Assembly (NCBI GenBank): GCA_036346255.1
Contig: CM070622.1
Location: 32,018,751 to 32,082,750, forward strand
Origin: Ampelocalamus luodianensis
Taxonomy: Eukaryota; Streptophyta; Magnoliopsida; Poales; Poaceae
Length of the DNA stretch: 64,000 bases
Reading direction: 5' to 3'
Shown: in pieces, positions 43,944 through 56,185 of the stretch
Position numbering within the stretch: the first letter of the stretch is position 1
Layout: the number at the start of each line of letters is the position of its first letter
Notes under the pieces: model-generated
What the model was told of the DNA's origin: nothing
Database searches by the model: none
The model's input: the letters and a program-made list of their open reading frames with translations, nothing else
Made by a program: the position numbers and the translations under genes

Positions 43944-46900
43944 TGTAACATCCCAATACTGGACTTGTGTTTCAAATGTAAGAAAATGAGTAGAAATTAA
44001 AACTTTTTCTTACATCATGTATTTCCTGTATGCTTTGAACAATTCTTGTACAAGAAGTTATGGAAATACAAAGTCACAAGTCTTTTGATCAAAACCTTGT
44101 CTTCCAAAAACATTCATCTCAAATCTTGTGAACATCATTGGGAAATATTTCTCCTAAGTTCCTGTGATGGTATGTGGCCCCTCTGAAAAATTTCACAATT
44201 TTTAGAAATTGTTTGAATATTTTTAGAGGGCAGTCAAACCTGTTTGACTTTCAGTCAAAACTTTAAACCAGAGCTTTGCATTATTTTTGGAGGAAAATGT
44301 GCAGCATAAAAATCTCTAAAAATTTTATACAAGGAAAATATCTGAGTTAGCAAGCTCCAGTAAAAATTTCATAATTTTTGGAGTTGCTTCGCTATCTCAA
44401 ATAAATCCTCAAAGTCCCAGTTCAGTTTAAAACTCAAAACCTAATTCCAATGTGCGTTGGGTTCGAGTCAAACTCGGGCTCGAGCCACTCATCTTGGTCC
44501 AGTCAACTAACTGCACCGAGCCTCTTTTAAAAGCGCGCCTTCAATTTCAACCGTTGGATCTAAATCGGACCGTCCCCGTCGTAGGAGACATTCGGACCAT
44601 CCGGTTGCTTTATGCGTGATCGTGAGCCGTTGGATTAAAATCCAACGCCGCAATCTCCTCCGCCGCAATCCACCTCAAAGATCGTGGAGCAATCTTAGCC
44701 ATTAATTTCTAATCCAATGGCTCCCGATCTATTCCTTTATTTTCAAATCTCAGAGGCGTGGCGCGTTGTCAGCCGTCCGATTAAAATCCAAGAACCCTTT
44801 TTCGCCCGAGCTTTTTCTCTGGTCATCTTCAACCTCCCGCCGTGCGAAAACAGTGTAGGGCATGGGGATTTCATTTCATGCTCCCTACGGCCGCCCTAGT
44901 CGACATTAAGAGTTGGGGGAGACACTTTCGGCCATACCTTGCCCTAGTGCACCATCTACCTCTTTATGCTTGTCGGTCATGCCTTGTGTCTTGAGCTTTG
45001 CACCATGCCTCCCGAAAAGCTCTTTTGGCAAACCCTAATATTTTCAAAGCCTTATAAGCACCTTCAATACCTACTGGTATCCCTTTACGCCACCCTCGAG
45101 CTCCATTTTCAGTTTTGGAGCTTAACTCCTCAAGAACCCCCAAACCACCATTGTTGAACCGTAGAGCTCCATTGATGTTCTTGGTGTTCCAGTGGTTCTC
45201 CTTCGTAATTATTTACACCAAGTTAACCTCCTCTCTATCTTGAACATATCCCCTCACTTAATCTTGGATTTGATTAGCAGGAATTATCCAATTTGGGGTT
45301 TGTTCAAATTCGGCCGAATTTGGTCATTTTCTTCCTCAACTCCGTGAGTGCTCTATTCCTCAATTAATTACTCATGAAGCTTATAGGGGCTATTGTGTAG
45401 CTATCTTGACCACCCGTGGTGTTCATTTTGGCTCAGATCTCTATTTTCATATCTTCTTCCTCGAGTCCGACGAGCTCCACCGTGGACAAGCTTCTCCGGC
45501 CATCTTTGAAGCTTCTCTTCATTAAGGTAGCTTCTTATTAGTCCCTAGAGGCTTTGGCACACGCTTCTTTGGACTGCAGCGGAGCATTTTTCTATTTTCG
45601 TGCTTAGCAGTAAAAGCTCCATTTTCGTTTTTCCGGCTAGCCGGCGTTCTGGTCCCTCACCGCCGGCGAGATTGCCACCACAAGGTCCGTAAGGATATTG
45701 CGATTCCATTTTAGTTCTTAGTTGGCGCCGCCGCGGCCGAAGTCGCCGGCGACAAGCCGTTGAACCCGCTCGGTAGTGTGCCGGCGAAATCCCCGTTTTC
45801 GTCATTTATTTAGGACACATTAATTGCCCGATTATTGCTAATTATTTGGTGCATTAATCATGTCCTAATCTGTTCGTTGTGTCGCTGGCATGTGGGCCCG
45901 TAGGCCTTAAGCCGCAGCTCTGGGGTCATTAATTGTTAATCATTGGATTGGCAATTAATGTGTCTTAGCCGTCAGTTTGTGTCACTGCCAGGTGGGCCCC
46001 CATCTCTTAAATCCACCTCTGTGCTAAGATCTTTAGGACACATTAATTACTAATCATTGGTTTTCAGTAATTAATCACTGTCCTAATTGGCCCCTTGTCC
46101 CACTGACTTGTGGTCCCACTCATTAAAATCCTCCTCGCGCACTTAAGTCCCGTGTGTAGCACTTTGTTGATTGTGGACCGTCGATTCCGTGATCAACGGC
46201 CCAGATCTAGAGTGCATTCGGACCTTCCGGTTCCCTAATCCATCTCGATCGTTCATCTTGTGATAAACGGCTGAGATCTTGAGTGCAATCGGACTCTCCG
46301 AAGGGAGGTGCGCTCTGAGCCGTTCATCTCCAGATCTACGGCTGTGGTTGGCCCAGGCAACCGCACCGTCCGAATGCATCCCTCCGCGTGAGCCGTTGGA
46401 TCTTGATCCAACGGTGGGTTCCTTCTAGGTATCGCGCGCGTGCGCTGTTCCCGGCGCGCGTGGGCCGTAGGATTTTAGATCGAGGGTTCTCGAGCGTCCA
46501 CGTCGCTTATTTCTGTTAAGTTCGAATCTATTTCTGTAAGCTTTTATTTATCAACTAAAAATTGTATTTAAAACTTTAAAAACTCATAACTAATTCTTGT
46601 TAACTCCTTTTTAGGTAATTCCAACTGCAATAAAATCTTATGCCACTATAGTTTAATCTAAAAATGCATTTAGGCATATTTCTGTAGCAGAAAATCTGGT
46701 AACCAAAATAACTTGTTTCCTGCCAATTTTGAATATTCCAGAAATAGATTTAAAACTTGTAAAATGTATATCTTTTTCCATGTAATTCCAATTTGTGCAA
46801 AATCAATTTTGTTAAATTCCTCTGTTAGTGTGCTTTAATGTAAAATAGGATTTGAACATGGATTTATTTCTGTAAAATGACTTGCAATAGATTTACAACT

Positions 46901-48947
46901 TAGAAAAATCATAAATAAATCACTATAACTCCAAATTTAGTAATCTCAACTTTGCTGTTATTAGATGTCATAATCTACCTGCTGTAAAAATTTCAGACCT
47001 TAGATCCTTCTGGAAATTTTCGCCATGAACAGTACCAAAAATTAATTTGGTAAATTGATAGGCTGAGAAAGAGTATTTTGTCTATATCTTTTGCATCCTA
47101 AATCCAAATTGCGTGATTCTTGTTCCTAAAATTGTCTAAAATTATCCCCGAGCTGCTATATAAATTTCATTAGATTTGAATGTCTTTTGCTGTTGGAGTT
47201 TATTTGGTATTCTTCGTTTTTATTGGTTTATCGCCTTTTCGCGTTAGGTTCCGAAGACAATATTGATAATAATTCTGAGCCACAACCATCAGATCCTGCA
47301 CTCCAGCAAGGCAAGCAGATGTAGCATCATTTGATCATGTTGCTCCTACTATTTTCAAATTTTAATATATTGTTTGCAAACTCTCTGTATGCATTGCTGT
47401 GTTGTTTTAACTATTGTCGATAGTTCACCTAGTAGATGCATTATCAGTAGGCAAATGTTTATCCTCTACTACTGGGCCTAGGTTTACCTTGCTGTGATTT
47501 TGGGCTCGTTGGATGAACCCTTGTCACTTAGTAGTTTACGCGTCATTATGCTTAGCCATGCTTAGCTATCGGTAGAAATGGGCGGTTATCGACTTGTCGA
47601 TAACCTTGATCACACAAACTTATTATGATCTCTATGTTTCGGCCTTGTGCTATGTCTAAATTGCAAAATTAAAACTGAAAATGAAAACAATTTAGACTTG
47701 GGCACAATGGTAAGATGGTATGATCTTTTGGGTGTGATTGGAATGGTGCCCGGGTCAATTAAGGACTGAACTACTTGTAAGTACCTGTTATCCGAGCATT
47801 TCTGTGCGTGCTAACCACACTAGAGGGATATGGGACCTCTCTTAGCTGAGTACTTTGGGCCGTATTAATCAATGAGTCGCGTGGTGGGTTGTACATTTAA
47901 TTATGTGCAACATGGACATGTTTGTGGGGAGAGGAGCACCCGCCGAGGCCGGTGTGTCCTGCTCCACATATGGGTCCTTGTGATCCATATTTCGTCGACA
48001 TATCACTAAGGATTAACCCCCATACGTGCGTCTCTTGATTAGCATATTCCATTGGAAAGGGTTCGTAGGACTTAGCCGTGCCGGCATACCTAAGGAAGTG
48101 TGCTTAATAGCTTGGCAAAAAGGCGGTCTGAAGTGTGGGTACATTGGTACACCCATGCAGGGATTACAAACTATTCGAATAGCCTCGTCCTAGGTTATAG
48201 ACACGCTTGGATAAGCTTTTCAAGAGTTAGACTACAACCTTTTTAATTAAAACTTGATGGGTGGTATGAATCTCGGATTCATGCTATTTGTGGTGGCTAA
48301 AGGGTTAGTCACTTCTAGGTGGTTACTTGATAATTATTGTTACTCGCTGTTACTTCAATGCTTAAAAATTGATTTGTTAAATTGCCTTCAATCTATTATA
48401 TTATTGCAAATGAAACTTGCTTTATGCGTCCAAATAACCATATAACCAACCTCCCTTTGATACAGCTTTCATGTAGCTATATATAGGCTTGTTACTCGTA
48501 AGTCTTGTGAGTACATTATTGTACTCACCTGCATTGCTTGTTGTGTGCAGAGGAAGAAGGTGAACCCGAGGGGCCTCACTTTTGTGAGTTGTGCTGTGGC
48601 AGTGTGTGGGGCGATTAGCTTGGCGGCCCGGTCGGTTGCCCTGTGGTGTTATGTGGCTAACCGGTCGTCTTTTGGTTTAAGCCATCTTATGGCACCTTTT
48701 GCTTCCGCTGTTACTTGATACTTATGTTATTTGGTCGGTCGGCTGTCCTGTAATAACTTATGTTATGTATGTCCTTTGGTAAACTTGTTATATTATCTTG
48801 TATGGAAATGATGCATGCTTTTGTATGATGAATGTGTGCTGCAATTTCTGGGAAGCACATGTCCATCGAGGCGCGGTTTATTCTGTTTGTGATACTAGAA
48901 CTAGTGGAAGGTTAAGTGTTACAAGCTTAATAAACTGGGGTCTCACA
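43944..48947 (+). repeat. Solo LTR-B, 5.0 kb, with perfect target duplication GGTAG
   Basis: It starts TGTAACATCCCAA and ends GGGGTCTCACA. GGTAG flanks both sides (43939-43943 and 48948-48952). Length is 5004 bp with no internal region. It is collinear with the copy at 4648-9313, including the palindromes at 47584-47605 and 48171-48182. The GC-rich middle (45560-46500) holds only spurious frames. It interrupts element T just before the protease active site. Confidence 0.96.
47584..47605. repeat. 22-bp palindrome in LTR-B (second copy)
   Basis: Arms GGTTATCGAC and GTCGATAACC with a TT centre, identical to 8010-8031. Confidence 0.9.
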
Positions 48948-49661
48948 GGTAGGTTCCCTATTATCGTAGAGCCTACTATTAATAACTGTAAGGTTAACCG
49001 GGTTTTAATAGATGGGGGTAGTTCTTTAAATATTTTATTTATGGGTGCATTGGAATATATGCAAATTCCCAAATCTAAGGTAAAACCTGTGAAATATGCT
49101 TCCCATGGCATAGTTCCTGGTTCTACCGCTAAGCCGATAGGACATCTCGCTTCCTACGCTACGTTCGAAGACCCGACAACTTCCGAACGTAAAAGATTTC
49201 ATTTGACGTGGTGGACTTGAACCGCCTACAATGCAATTATCGGTCGTCGGCTTTAGCAAAATTTCGATAGACACGCACTACGGTTATCAAAGTTTAAAAA
49301 TGCCAAGACCGAAGGGTGTCATCACAACTCGAGGCGATCGAAGAATGGCTTACGCATGTGATTGGAAATGCTTAGAGCTGGTTGACGAACTTCTGACCAA
49401 AGAAACTAATCCGCCAACCATGCAGGTCAAGCACTCAAGACCAAATATGGCACCAGAACATTCCGACCAGACGAAGGAGGTACTACTCGACAAGAGCGCT
49501 TCTCCAGAAGGCGCCAAAATACTGGTCGGAGCAGGACTCAGCCTCAAATAGGAAGAGTCGTTTGTCTCCTTCCTCCAAGCAAACCAGGACGTGTTCGCCT
49601 GGCAGGCGTTCGACATGCCTAGAGTCCCTAGGGAGGTGATCGAGCACAGGCTAGCTCTTCA
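48948..49661 (+). pseudogene. Element T: aspartic protease and linker to RT
   Basis: The frame after the insertion reads RFPIIVEPTINNCKVNRVLI followed by DGGSSLNILF. This is the protease active-site segment in its Tat/gypsy form (Asp at 49011). LKPVKYA-like and HGIVPGSTAKPIGHL segments follow; the frame stops at about 49218. A second frame (49231-49551) has KMPRPKGVITTRGDRRMAY and the acidic linker before RT. QDVFAWQAFDMP-like sequence (about 49590), the usual entry into RT, lies just before the Tekay insertion at 49662. Confidence 0.85.
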
Positions 49662-52045
49662 TGTAATACCCTAAAATAGGATTCGGGAGAAAACCTAAAG
49701 ATTTAAAGGAAACGAGTAATTAGAAATCGATCCAGGAGAAGGACCTTCTGGAAAATAATTAAAAGGGTGGGAGAAGAAGGGGTTTAACGCAAAACTAAGG
49801 CAACCTGGGCCTGGGCTTCGGCCCATAAGGCCTTTTTGGTGGCCGGCCAAGGGGGGGAGGCACCCCTTTTCTCCCCCCAAACCCTAGCCGCCCCTACCCC
49901 TCCCCTCTCCCTTGCGCCTCCCTCCCTAGGCAGCCGCCTCCTCCTTGTGCGCCTCCTGGTCAAGCACCTCCCTTCCTATGTCTCCCGCTGTCCGGCAACG
50001 CGCGACCTCCTCCCGCTAGTCGTCCAAGGAAGGAGACGCGAAGGATCGCGCGTGTGGTGGCCGGCCAAGGAAGGAGAAGGAGGAGGAGGAGAGGAAAGGG
50101 TGGTGGTTCTTGGGCGGCATCCTGGTCATCAGCGTTCGTCAAGGGTAACCCCGGATTCCCCCGAGTAGATGCATCTTTTGATTGTTGTAGCAATGTCGGT
50201 ATTTCTGTCTCCTCAGGACAGATCGCGTTAGACAGACGTTTTGATGTAGTTAAGTGCGGATTCAGTCTTGGGCTTCTCCTAGAGAGTTGTAGAGGACGTC
50301 AATAGCTTTCGATGAAGTGCTAGATCATATTATTTGGACCCCTGTAGCAAAAGTTATGAATTTATTGGTGCGACTGTTCTGCAACCCTGTCAGTTTCTGG
50401 ACAGGTTTTAGTGATCTGACCTTTGCGATCAGTTAAAGGGAGAATTAGAGGATCTCAGTATAACGAAAGTTGTAGATAATTGTCGTAGCTTTCAGGGAAG
50501 CACAAGAACGCGAAATTTGGGTAAACGAGCTGAAAGTTATGTTAGTTTTAGTGCTCTGTCCAGAAAGGGTGACGTGAAATCGATGTTTTGTTAATTAATT
50601 TAAAAGTGATTTTAGATGGCCGAATCAGGGAGGCTCACCAACTAGGTTTAGTTGGGAAATTTGATTACCTTTCAATGAAGTCCAAGAACACCTAATTTGG
50701 ACCACTGTACGGAAAGATATGAATTTTAGAACTTGACTGTTCACAGAGGGCATTTCAGTACCTAAGAAAGCGGGGTCGAGATCGCGTTGCAATCGTTACT
50801 TGATGTGTTCGCTTATATAATTCATGTTTTTCGTTGCTGGGGTCTTAGTTTGTATTCTTAATGTATTAGGTGGGGATTGGTACCGAGGCAGCACCGTCTT
50901 CACGTCCTCCATTCGCACGCCGTTAAGGCAAGTGCATTGTTTGTTACTTGGTTGTGATTGATTGGCCATGTTTGTATGTTTTCGATACATGATAGTGTAG
51001 CAAGATTGCTGGCATGATGATTGTTTCAAGTATGGTGGTTGCTCCAAGTATGACTATGCTTACGATGGTATGATGTTGTCGTCTTTTGGTAAATTGATGA
51101 TGAGTAAAAGATAAGCAAGTGCAATGTGGTTTGATTGATTGGCTATATTGTGTGTTATTTGATATATGGTTGCATAGCAAGATGGTATACTTGATGAATG
51201 TTTAAGTTTGGTTATTGCTCAAATGATGCTTATGCTTTACTATGGTTCAATGTGGTAGTCTTTTGGTAAGATTGATGATGAATGAGAGTTGAGCATTTGC
51301 ATATTGAGAACATATTGAGGCTTGGTCACGCGGTGACCAAGTATGTTTCCCTTTGAGAACCCCGTCATGAATGTGACGGGCCCGAGATCCCCTCACTCGT
51401 GGAGTGTGGGCTTGAGGTCCCCGTTACTTGCGGAGTAATGGGCAATTGGTCCTGCGTGCGCAAGACAGCATGGGTATTGGCGTGTCGTGATACTCGTGAC
51501 ACGGTGTAATGCACACAGAAAGTTAAAGATAAAGGTTCCTTGAGCATTGCATTTGCATATGAGATGTTCTAATGTTGATCTCCTTTATATGTATGCTGAT
51601 GTTATAGTTTCTTTATGTACTTGCTGAGTCTATGGACTCACTCTTGCTTTTATTGTTGTTTTAGGTACCGAGCCAAGAATGACATGCATGGGGAAGTAGA
51701 TCGCTAGTCACACACATACCACATGAACTAAATAAAGTTGAATGATCTTCTAACGTGGTTGATTTTAGATTATTATGTTTTGTCTTATGCAATGGATTAA
51801 ATGTAATAATGATGAGTAGTGGAACTTCATACCTCTCTAGTTATGTTAGACACTTAACATGTCTTTGTTTATCTCTTGATGTCTCTAGATGATAGTTTAG
51901 TTAATACATATATTATCTGTATGTTGGAACCTCCGTGTAATTAACTTTACAAGGAGGTTCGGCGAGATTTACTAAAATTGCCTTGATTAGAATTATTAGG
52001 GTTTGTTTAGTAGCATTCCAGGCTCATGTCGAGCTGGGTGTTACA
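49662..52045 (+). repeat. Tekay-like element, 5' LTR
   Basis: It begins TGTAATACCC and ends GAGCTGGGTGTTACA, 2384 bp. It differs from the 3' LTR mainly by one-base losses or gains in G or C runs in the first 400 bp and by one divergent patch at about 51441-51505. Confidence 0.95.
51321..51503 (+). repeat. Hairpin array in the 5' LTR
   Basis: Consecutive fold-backs: CTTGGTCAC/GTGACCAAG (51321-51341); CCCGTCA/TGACGGG (51361-51380); CACTC/GAGTG (51394-51406); CCCGTTACT/AGTAATGGG with one G-T pair (51420-51442); GTC-TGCG/CGCA-GAC with one mismatch (51449-51466); CGTGTC/GACACG (51481-51503). Confidence 0.85.
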
Positions 52046-52047
52046 GT

Positions 52048-52059
52048 TGGTATCAGAGC
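52048..52059 (+). promoter_or_regulatory. Tekay-like element primer-binding site
   Basis: TGGTATCAGAGC, two bases after the LTR end at 52045, complementary to initiator tRNA-Met. Confidence 0.93.
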
Positions 52060-55000
52060 GGGCAGTAGGTCCGTGGCGATTGGATTTACAACCTAGGCAA
52101 CTTGAATTGCTGAAATTTTGTAATGGTTAATGAACTTATAAACCGACACTTTGGTGCATGAGGATGGGATGGGTCAAGCATTGCATTTACGCATCTGTTG
52201 AGTTGTATTAATGATTCCTGTTTTGAGATGATCTGATATATCTATAGTATAATACTATGGTTATTATGGGTGGGGGTAACCCATGTTGAGAGGTGGAGGT
52301 AGTGGTTGTGGTCTGGGCTATACTGTGTTACACCACTGCTCGTGGTATAGGAATAGCTAAGTATCCACATGAGAGATCGTAGTATCTGAGCGTTTGGTAG
52401 CGAGTAGACTTAAAAGAGTTGTTCTCTTCCCTGAATTTGAATTTGGTCAACTCTTATCCAGCTTGAGATTGATGAGTTTCTCTTGGGTTATTCATTCTTG
52501 TCGTTGATAGGTTACTTTGAGAAAAGTTGATGTGTTTCCATTGGTTTACTTTGCCCCTTAAAGCATTTATTGTTTTCCCAACTGTTGAGTTAATCCTATG
52601 TCACGAATTTGGTTAATTGTAAAGATTGGCCTTTGTGTTGGAGTTCTGTTTGTCTTATTGGAAAACATGACCCATTTATTTCACTTGATGTTTTTGGTTA
52701 ATAAAAGTTTCGCTTTGCATGTCCTTTAGTACAAGAAAGCTTTGAATCAATGTAACTCCTTGGGTATTTGAGTGTTGAAGTTGAATGGTTCTCTTTATGA
52801 AAGAAAATATTAAATTCTTTAGCGATGTCTTCTTGTGGTTAAGATGGAGGTTATAAACAAAGAAATTGATGGGAATGATATGTGTTATCGGTGAGGTCTG
52901 CAGAGTGTGTGCATGATCGATCATAACTAAGATCCTTCAAAGGAAAGCTCATAAATTTGAAAGTGTCTTGTAGTAGTTCTTGATGAGCCGTGGTTAAGAG
53001 TACAACTATACCTAATTGTAAACCGTAGAGTTAACAAGAAGTGTGGAACATTGATGAATTGAGTTGATCATTAAGAGTGATACATTTGGTAAACTTCTTT
53101 GGTAAATTGGATTAACGGATCGCAATGGATTAACCTAACCGTTTGGGATGGTTAAGTACAAAAGGAGTTAGATTATTGTGTTAGTGGATACTAATCTTGG
53201 AGTAACCCTTGGTGGATGTTTAGTGATTGTATGTAATTGTTAGGTGCAATTATTGACTATTAAAGTTTGGTGTTGAGCTTTACTAAGAGAAAAATTGATG
53301 GGATTTAATAGATGAACAATAATTACATGATGGTAGAACTATCGGATAATAGTATGTCATTGATGGAAGGGCTTTGGAATAACCTTTTAAATTGTGTAGT
53401 TAGTTCCTCTAAAATAAAGTGGTTGTTGTAGTGAGGGTGTAAGAATCGTATGCACTCATTTGAGGATGAGATGATAAAGGGCACGTAACATTTTGGTGAG
53501 CCTTGGTGGCTAATAAGGGAAGAGTTAAGGATAACGAATCTTGTTAAGAGTGAATTATTCTTGGTGTTGATAAGACTGTCCACAAGAGATTGTGACGTCG
53601 GAGTGGTGATGATTCTTCTAGAAGAAAAAAATAAGTCGATTGCTTTTCGTAGTATCGGATAAATGAAATGTTTGAGTTTGGCATTCTTGATCCTTTGGTT
53701 GTTCATGATTTATGTCGTAGATGATATTAGTTTGACCAATGAGGCGTATTGGAAGGTTCTATTTAGTTCTTAAGTGATTAATGTGATTTGGTTTTAAAGG
53801 TACTACTGTTTGGGTTGACAAGTAATGATGTAATCAAAGAAAACCGCTTTAATTGTTGTGGAAAATGAGTACCATAAGCATTTGAGGTTGGGGTTGAGAA
53901 TTGTAATTTGCAACCTTTCTGTCGTTGCAGCTTAAGAGTTTCTTGGGTTTCCTTAGCAATGTTTATTATGATTTATGGAGGTTTGAAAATTCCTTCTTGT
54001 GGGACATGTGCCCACAACTGTGGACTTGTGTTTTGTTTTTTTGAGATCATTGCTATTTGATTGTTACTCTTGGTCTCGTGCTCATTTCGACGAGCAAAGT
54101 TTGCTTGTGTGTTGAACCTTGTATTTGTTTGTTTCTTCCTTTTTGAGAAAGGATTTAACCTACTTGTGTTGCCAAGTCTAATAGAGAGTATTATGGTGAC
54201 TGGTTGGAGGTGGACAAGTATATGGTAGTGGTGAGATTTTGGGAACGAGTCTATGTGAAGAACAGTAGAAGGTGTATTGGTTTTGACCTATAACTTCTTT
54301 GAGAGAATTTTATGGAATGATTGTCATTGGGAAACAACTGATTAGTGTTTCGACTAGTGGAACCTAAGGCGAATTATGATCCAGTAACCTTTGTCGATGT
54401 TGGAATATTGGGATTAACGAAATTATGGACTCTTGATAAACTTATCAGAGTATCGCAATTGGATACTTAATATGATTGTGCAGAAGAGTTTTGATGGTGA
54501 AGGTTAATGAGAGTAGGTGTGGAGAAACCTAAGCGTTGTGCTAATTAATGGGATAGCAGAATAGTTGAGTATTGTCAAGTGTGACTTGGTCTCAGTGAGT
54601 AACCCTATAGGAGTTAGATTATCTCTAAGGATAACTTGGTCAAGAATTTATATATTCATTTATTGACGTTAGTGATTGAGTATGTTTGAATCCTGATCAA
54701 TCAGTTAGGGTATTGTGAGTGGGTATATTGTGGTCAAGTAGCTGCATTTGATTGGTATAGATTAGAGAAGGTCTAAGATTGGTAAGATGAATCGCCTTGG
54801 GCGATTATTTGATTAGTAAGGAATGTGGACATAATGACCTGAGATTATTGTTGGGCTGTGCGAAATTTTGGTCATCAGGTTTGAGGGTTACGTATCAAGT
54901 ATACCGAACATTCATTGTAAGAGTCGAGAGGTTGAATTGGGCTTTGTATATTTTTTTATACTAGCATCTTGGTTCCCGTGATTAGGTTCCAAGAGTTATG

Positions 55001-55740
55001 GTGATCTCAAAGCGATAAATGAGAGTGAATGTGGGAGTTTCAAGTTGTTTATCTTTAAAAGTATGAGGATATGATGGTAGGTGAAACCTACAAGGAATTG
55101 CGTTGGGAATTGTTTTGTCAAAGTATTCATTTGGTAGAAAGGTTAGCTAGAGTGTGATATTGTGAATTGGAAGAGTCTCCCAAAGATAAGTGTGGATCTT
55201 GTGTTGGTTGAACATAGCTTTGAGGTTGCCAATTTAAAAGAATTGGGTTAATGTGTCACGCGATGATTTGGGATCCTATGGTTTAAGAGAAAGTTAAATT
55301 CTTAAAAGAAAGACTGTGGAAAAAAAGTGATCTTGGATAGTGAGATATTCTCTTAGTTCTTGTTTGAACTATGTGCTTTTGATGATGTCAATTACCAATT
55401 GAGTTGGTTCTTGTCAAGAAGTGTGAATCCTTTTAGTTAAGAAAAGAAAGGGAATGGTTAATCCGGTTATTTGAGTGTTTCGCTTTTGTCTTTGGTGGCA
55501 TTTATTTCTAAACCGCCTACTTGAAAAGTGGAGAAGTTTTCTTGTTAAACCCATTGATTTTGGTTTGGTCTCTTCTAAGGGAAAATGGTTTTGAGTTGAT
55601 TGCTTTAAGACTCTTATGGTTTCGATTGGGAAGCTCAAGTAGCGTACTGGTTAAAAGAGGTGCTCATTGTCAAAGTTAATAAATCGATCGATCCAAATAT
55701 CAAGAGTTTGTGTGTTATGCACAAGTTTTGTGGTTTGGTA
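52060..55740 (+). pseudogene. Tekay-like element: degenerate gag-pol
   Basis: There is no frame longer than about 60 codons in the sense direction. Recognisable pieces are: an RT active-site remnant FMIYVVDDISLTNEAYW near 53700-53760 (Y/F-x-DD position kept) and LKSFLGFLSNVYYDLWRFEN near 53930-53990, matching the RT-RNase H connection of gypsy pol. Gag and protease are not recognisable. The sense strand is strikingly poor in C. Longer antisense frames (such as 53323-53706) are by-products of this composition. The region ends in the integrase C-terminus described next. Confidence 0.75.
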
Positions 55741-56110
55741 CCAAAGGGAATGTTGCCCCAAGGTACCTTGGTTGTATCTGAAGTTGTGGAGATTTGGGAG
55801 ATAGCGTATCACTAGGACCATTTGGAGTCTGGTGTGTAGCACTAATGATTTGTTTGACCTTTTGTCGAGGGAGTATTGGAGAAATCTGGAGGGTAAAGTT
55901 TCCTAGAATAGTTGACCCGGGCAAGACCGTGCCTTCGAGGCGTGTCCGTCGAGTGACTCTTGAAAGGTTTGGACAAGTAGTAAGGCGTAACGTGCCGCAT
56001 GCGTCAAGGTGTTTTTGTCGCAGCGATCGAGAGAGAGGCCACTTGGGAATTTGAGTCTCGTATGCGCGAGCAATATCCGGAGTTATTCACGCAGTTCATG
56101 ACAATGTTAA
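55741..56110 (+). pseudogene. Tekay-like element: integrase C-terminus and chromodomain remnant
   Basis: APRYLG (about 55760) corresponds to the conserved KLxPRYxGPF motif of the integrase C-terminal domain. VKFPRIVDPG-like sequence and, in another frame, REATWEFESRMREQYPELF (56032-56088) give the typical chromodomain end ATWExEExLRxxYPxLF. Chromodomains guide insertion to heterochromatin in intact chromoviruses. A weak polypurine tract AAAGGGG is at 56173-56179, 6 bp before the 3' LTR. Confidence 0.75.
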
Positions 56111-56185
56111 TAAGTTTTAGTTGTGATCAACTCTTTGGCGTAACGTGATTAGAATTCGGGACAATTCGGTTTAAAGGGGTTAGAG

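Noticed and set aside
53323..53706. 127-codon minus-strand frame in the Tekay internal region
   Set aside because: It is antisense to pol remnants and is open because the sense strand is depleted of C; no motif is present.
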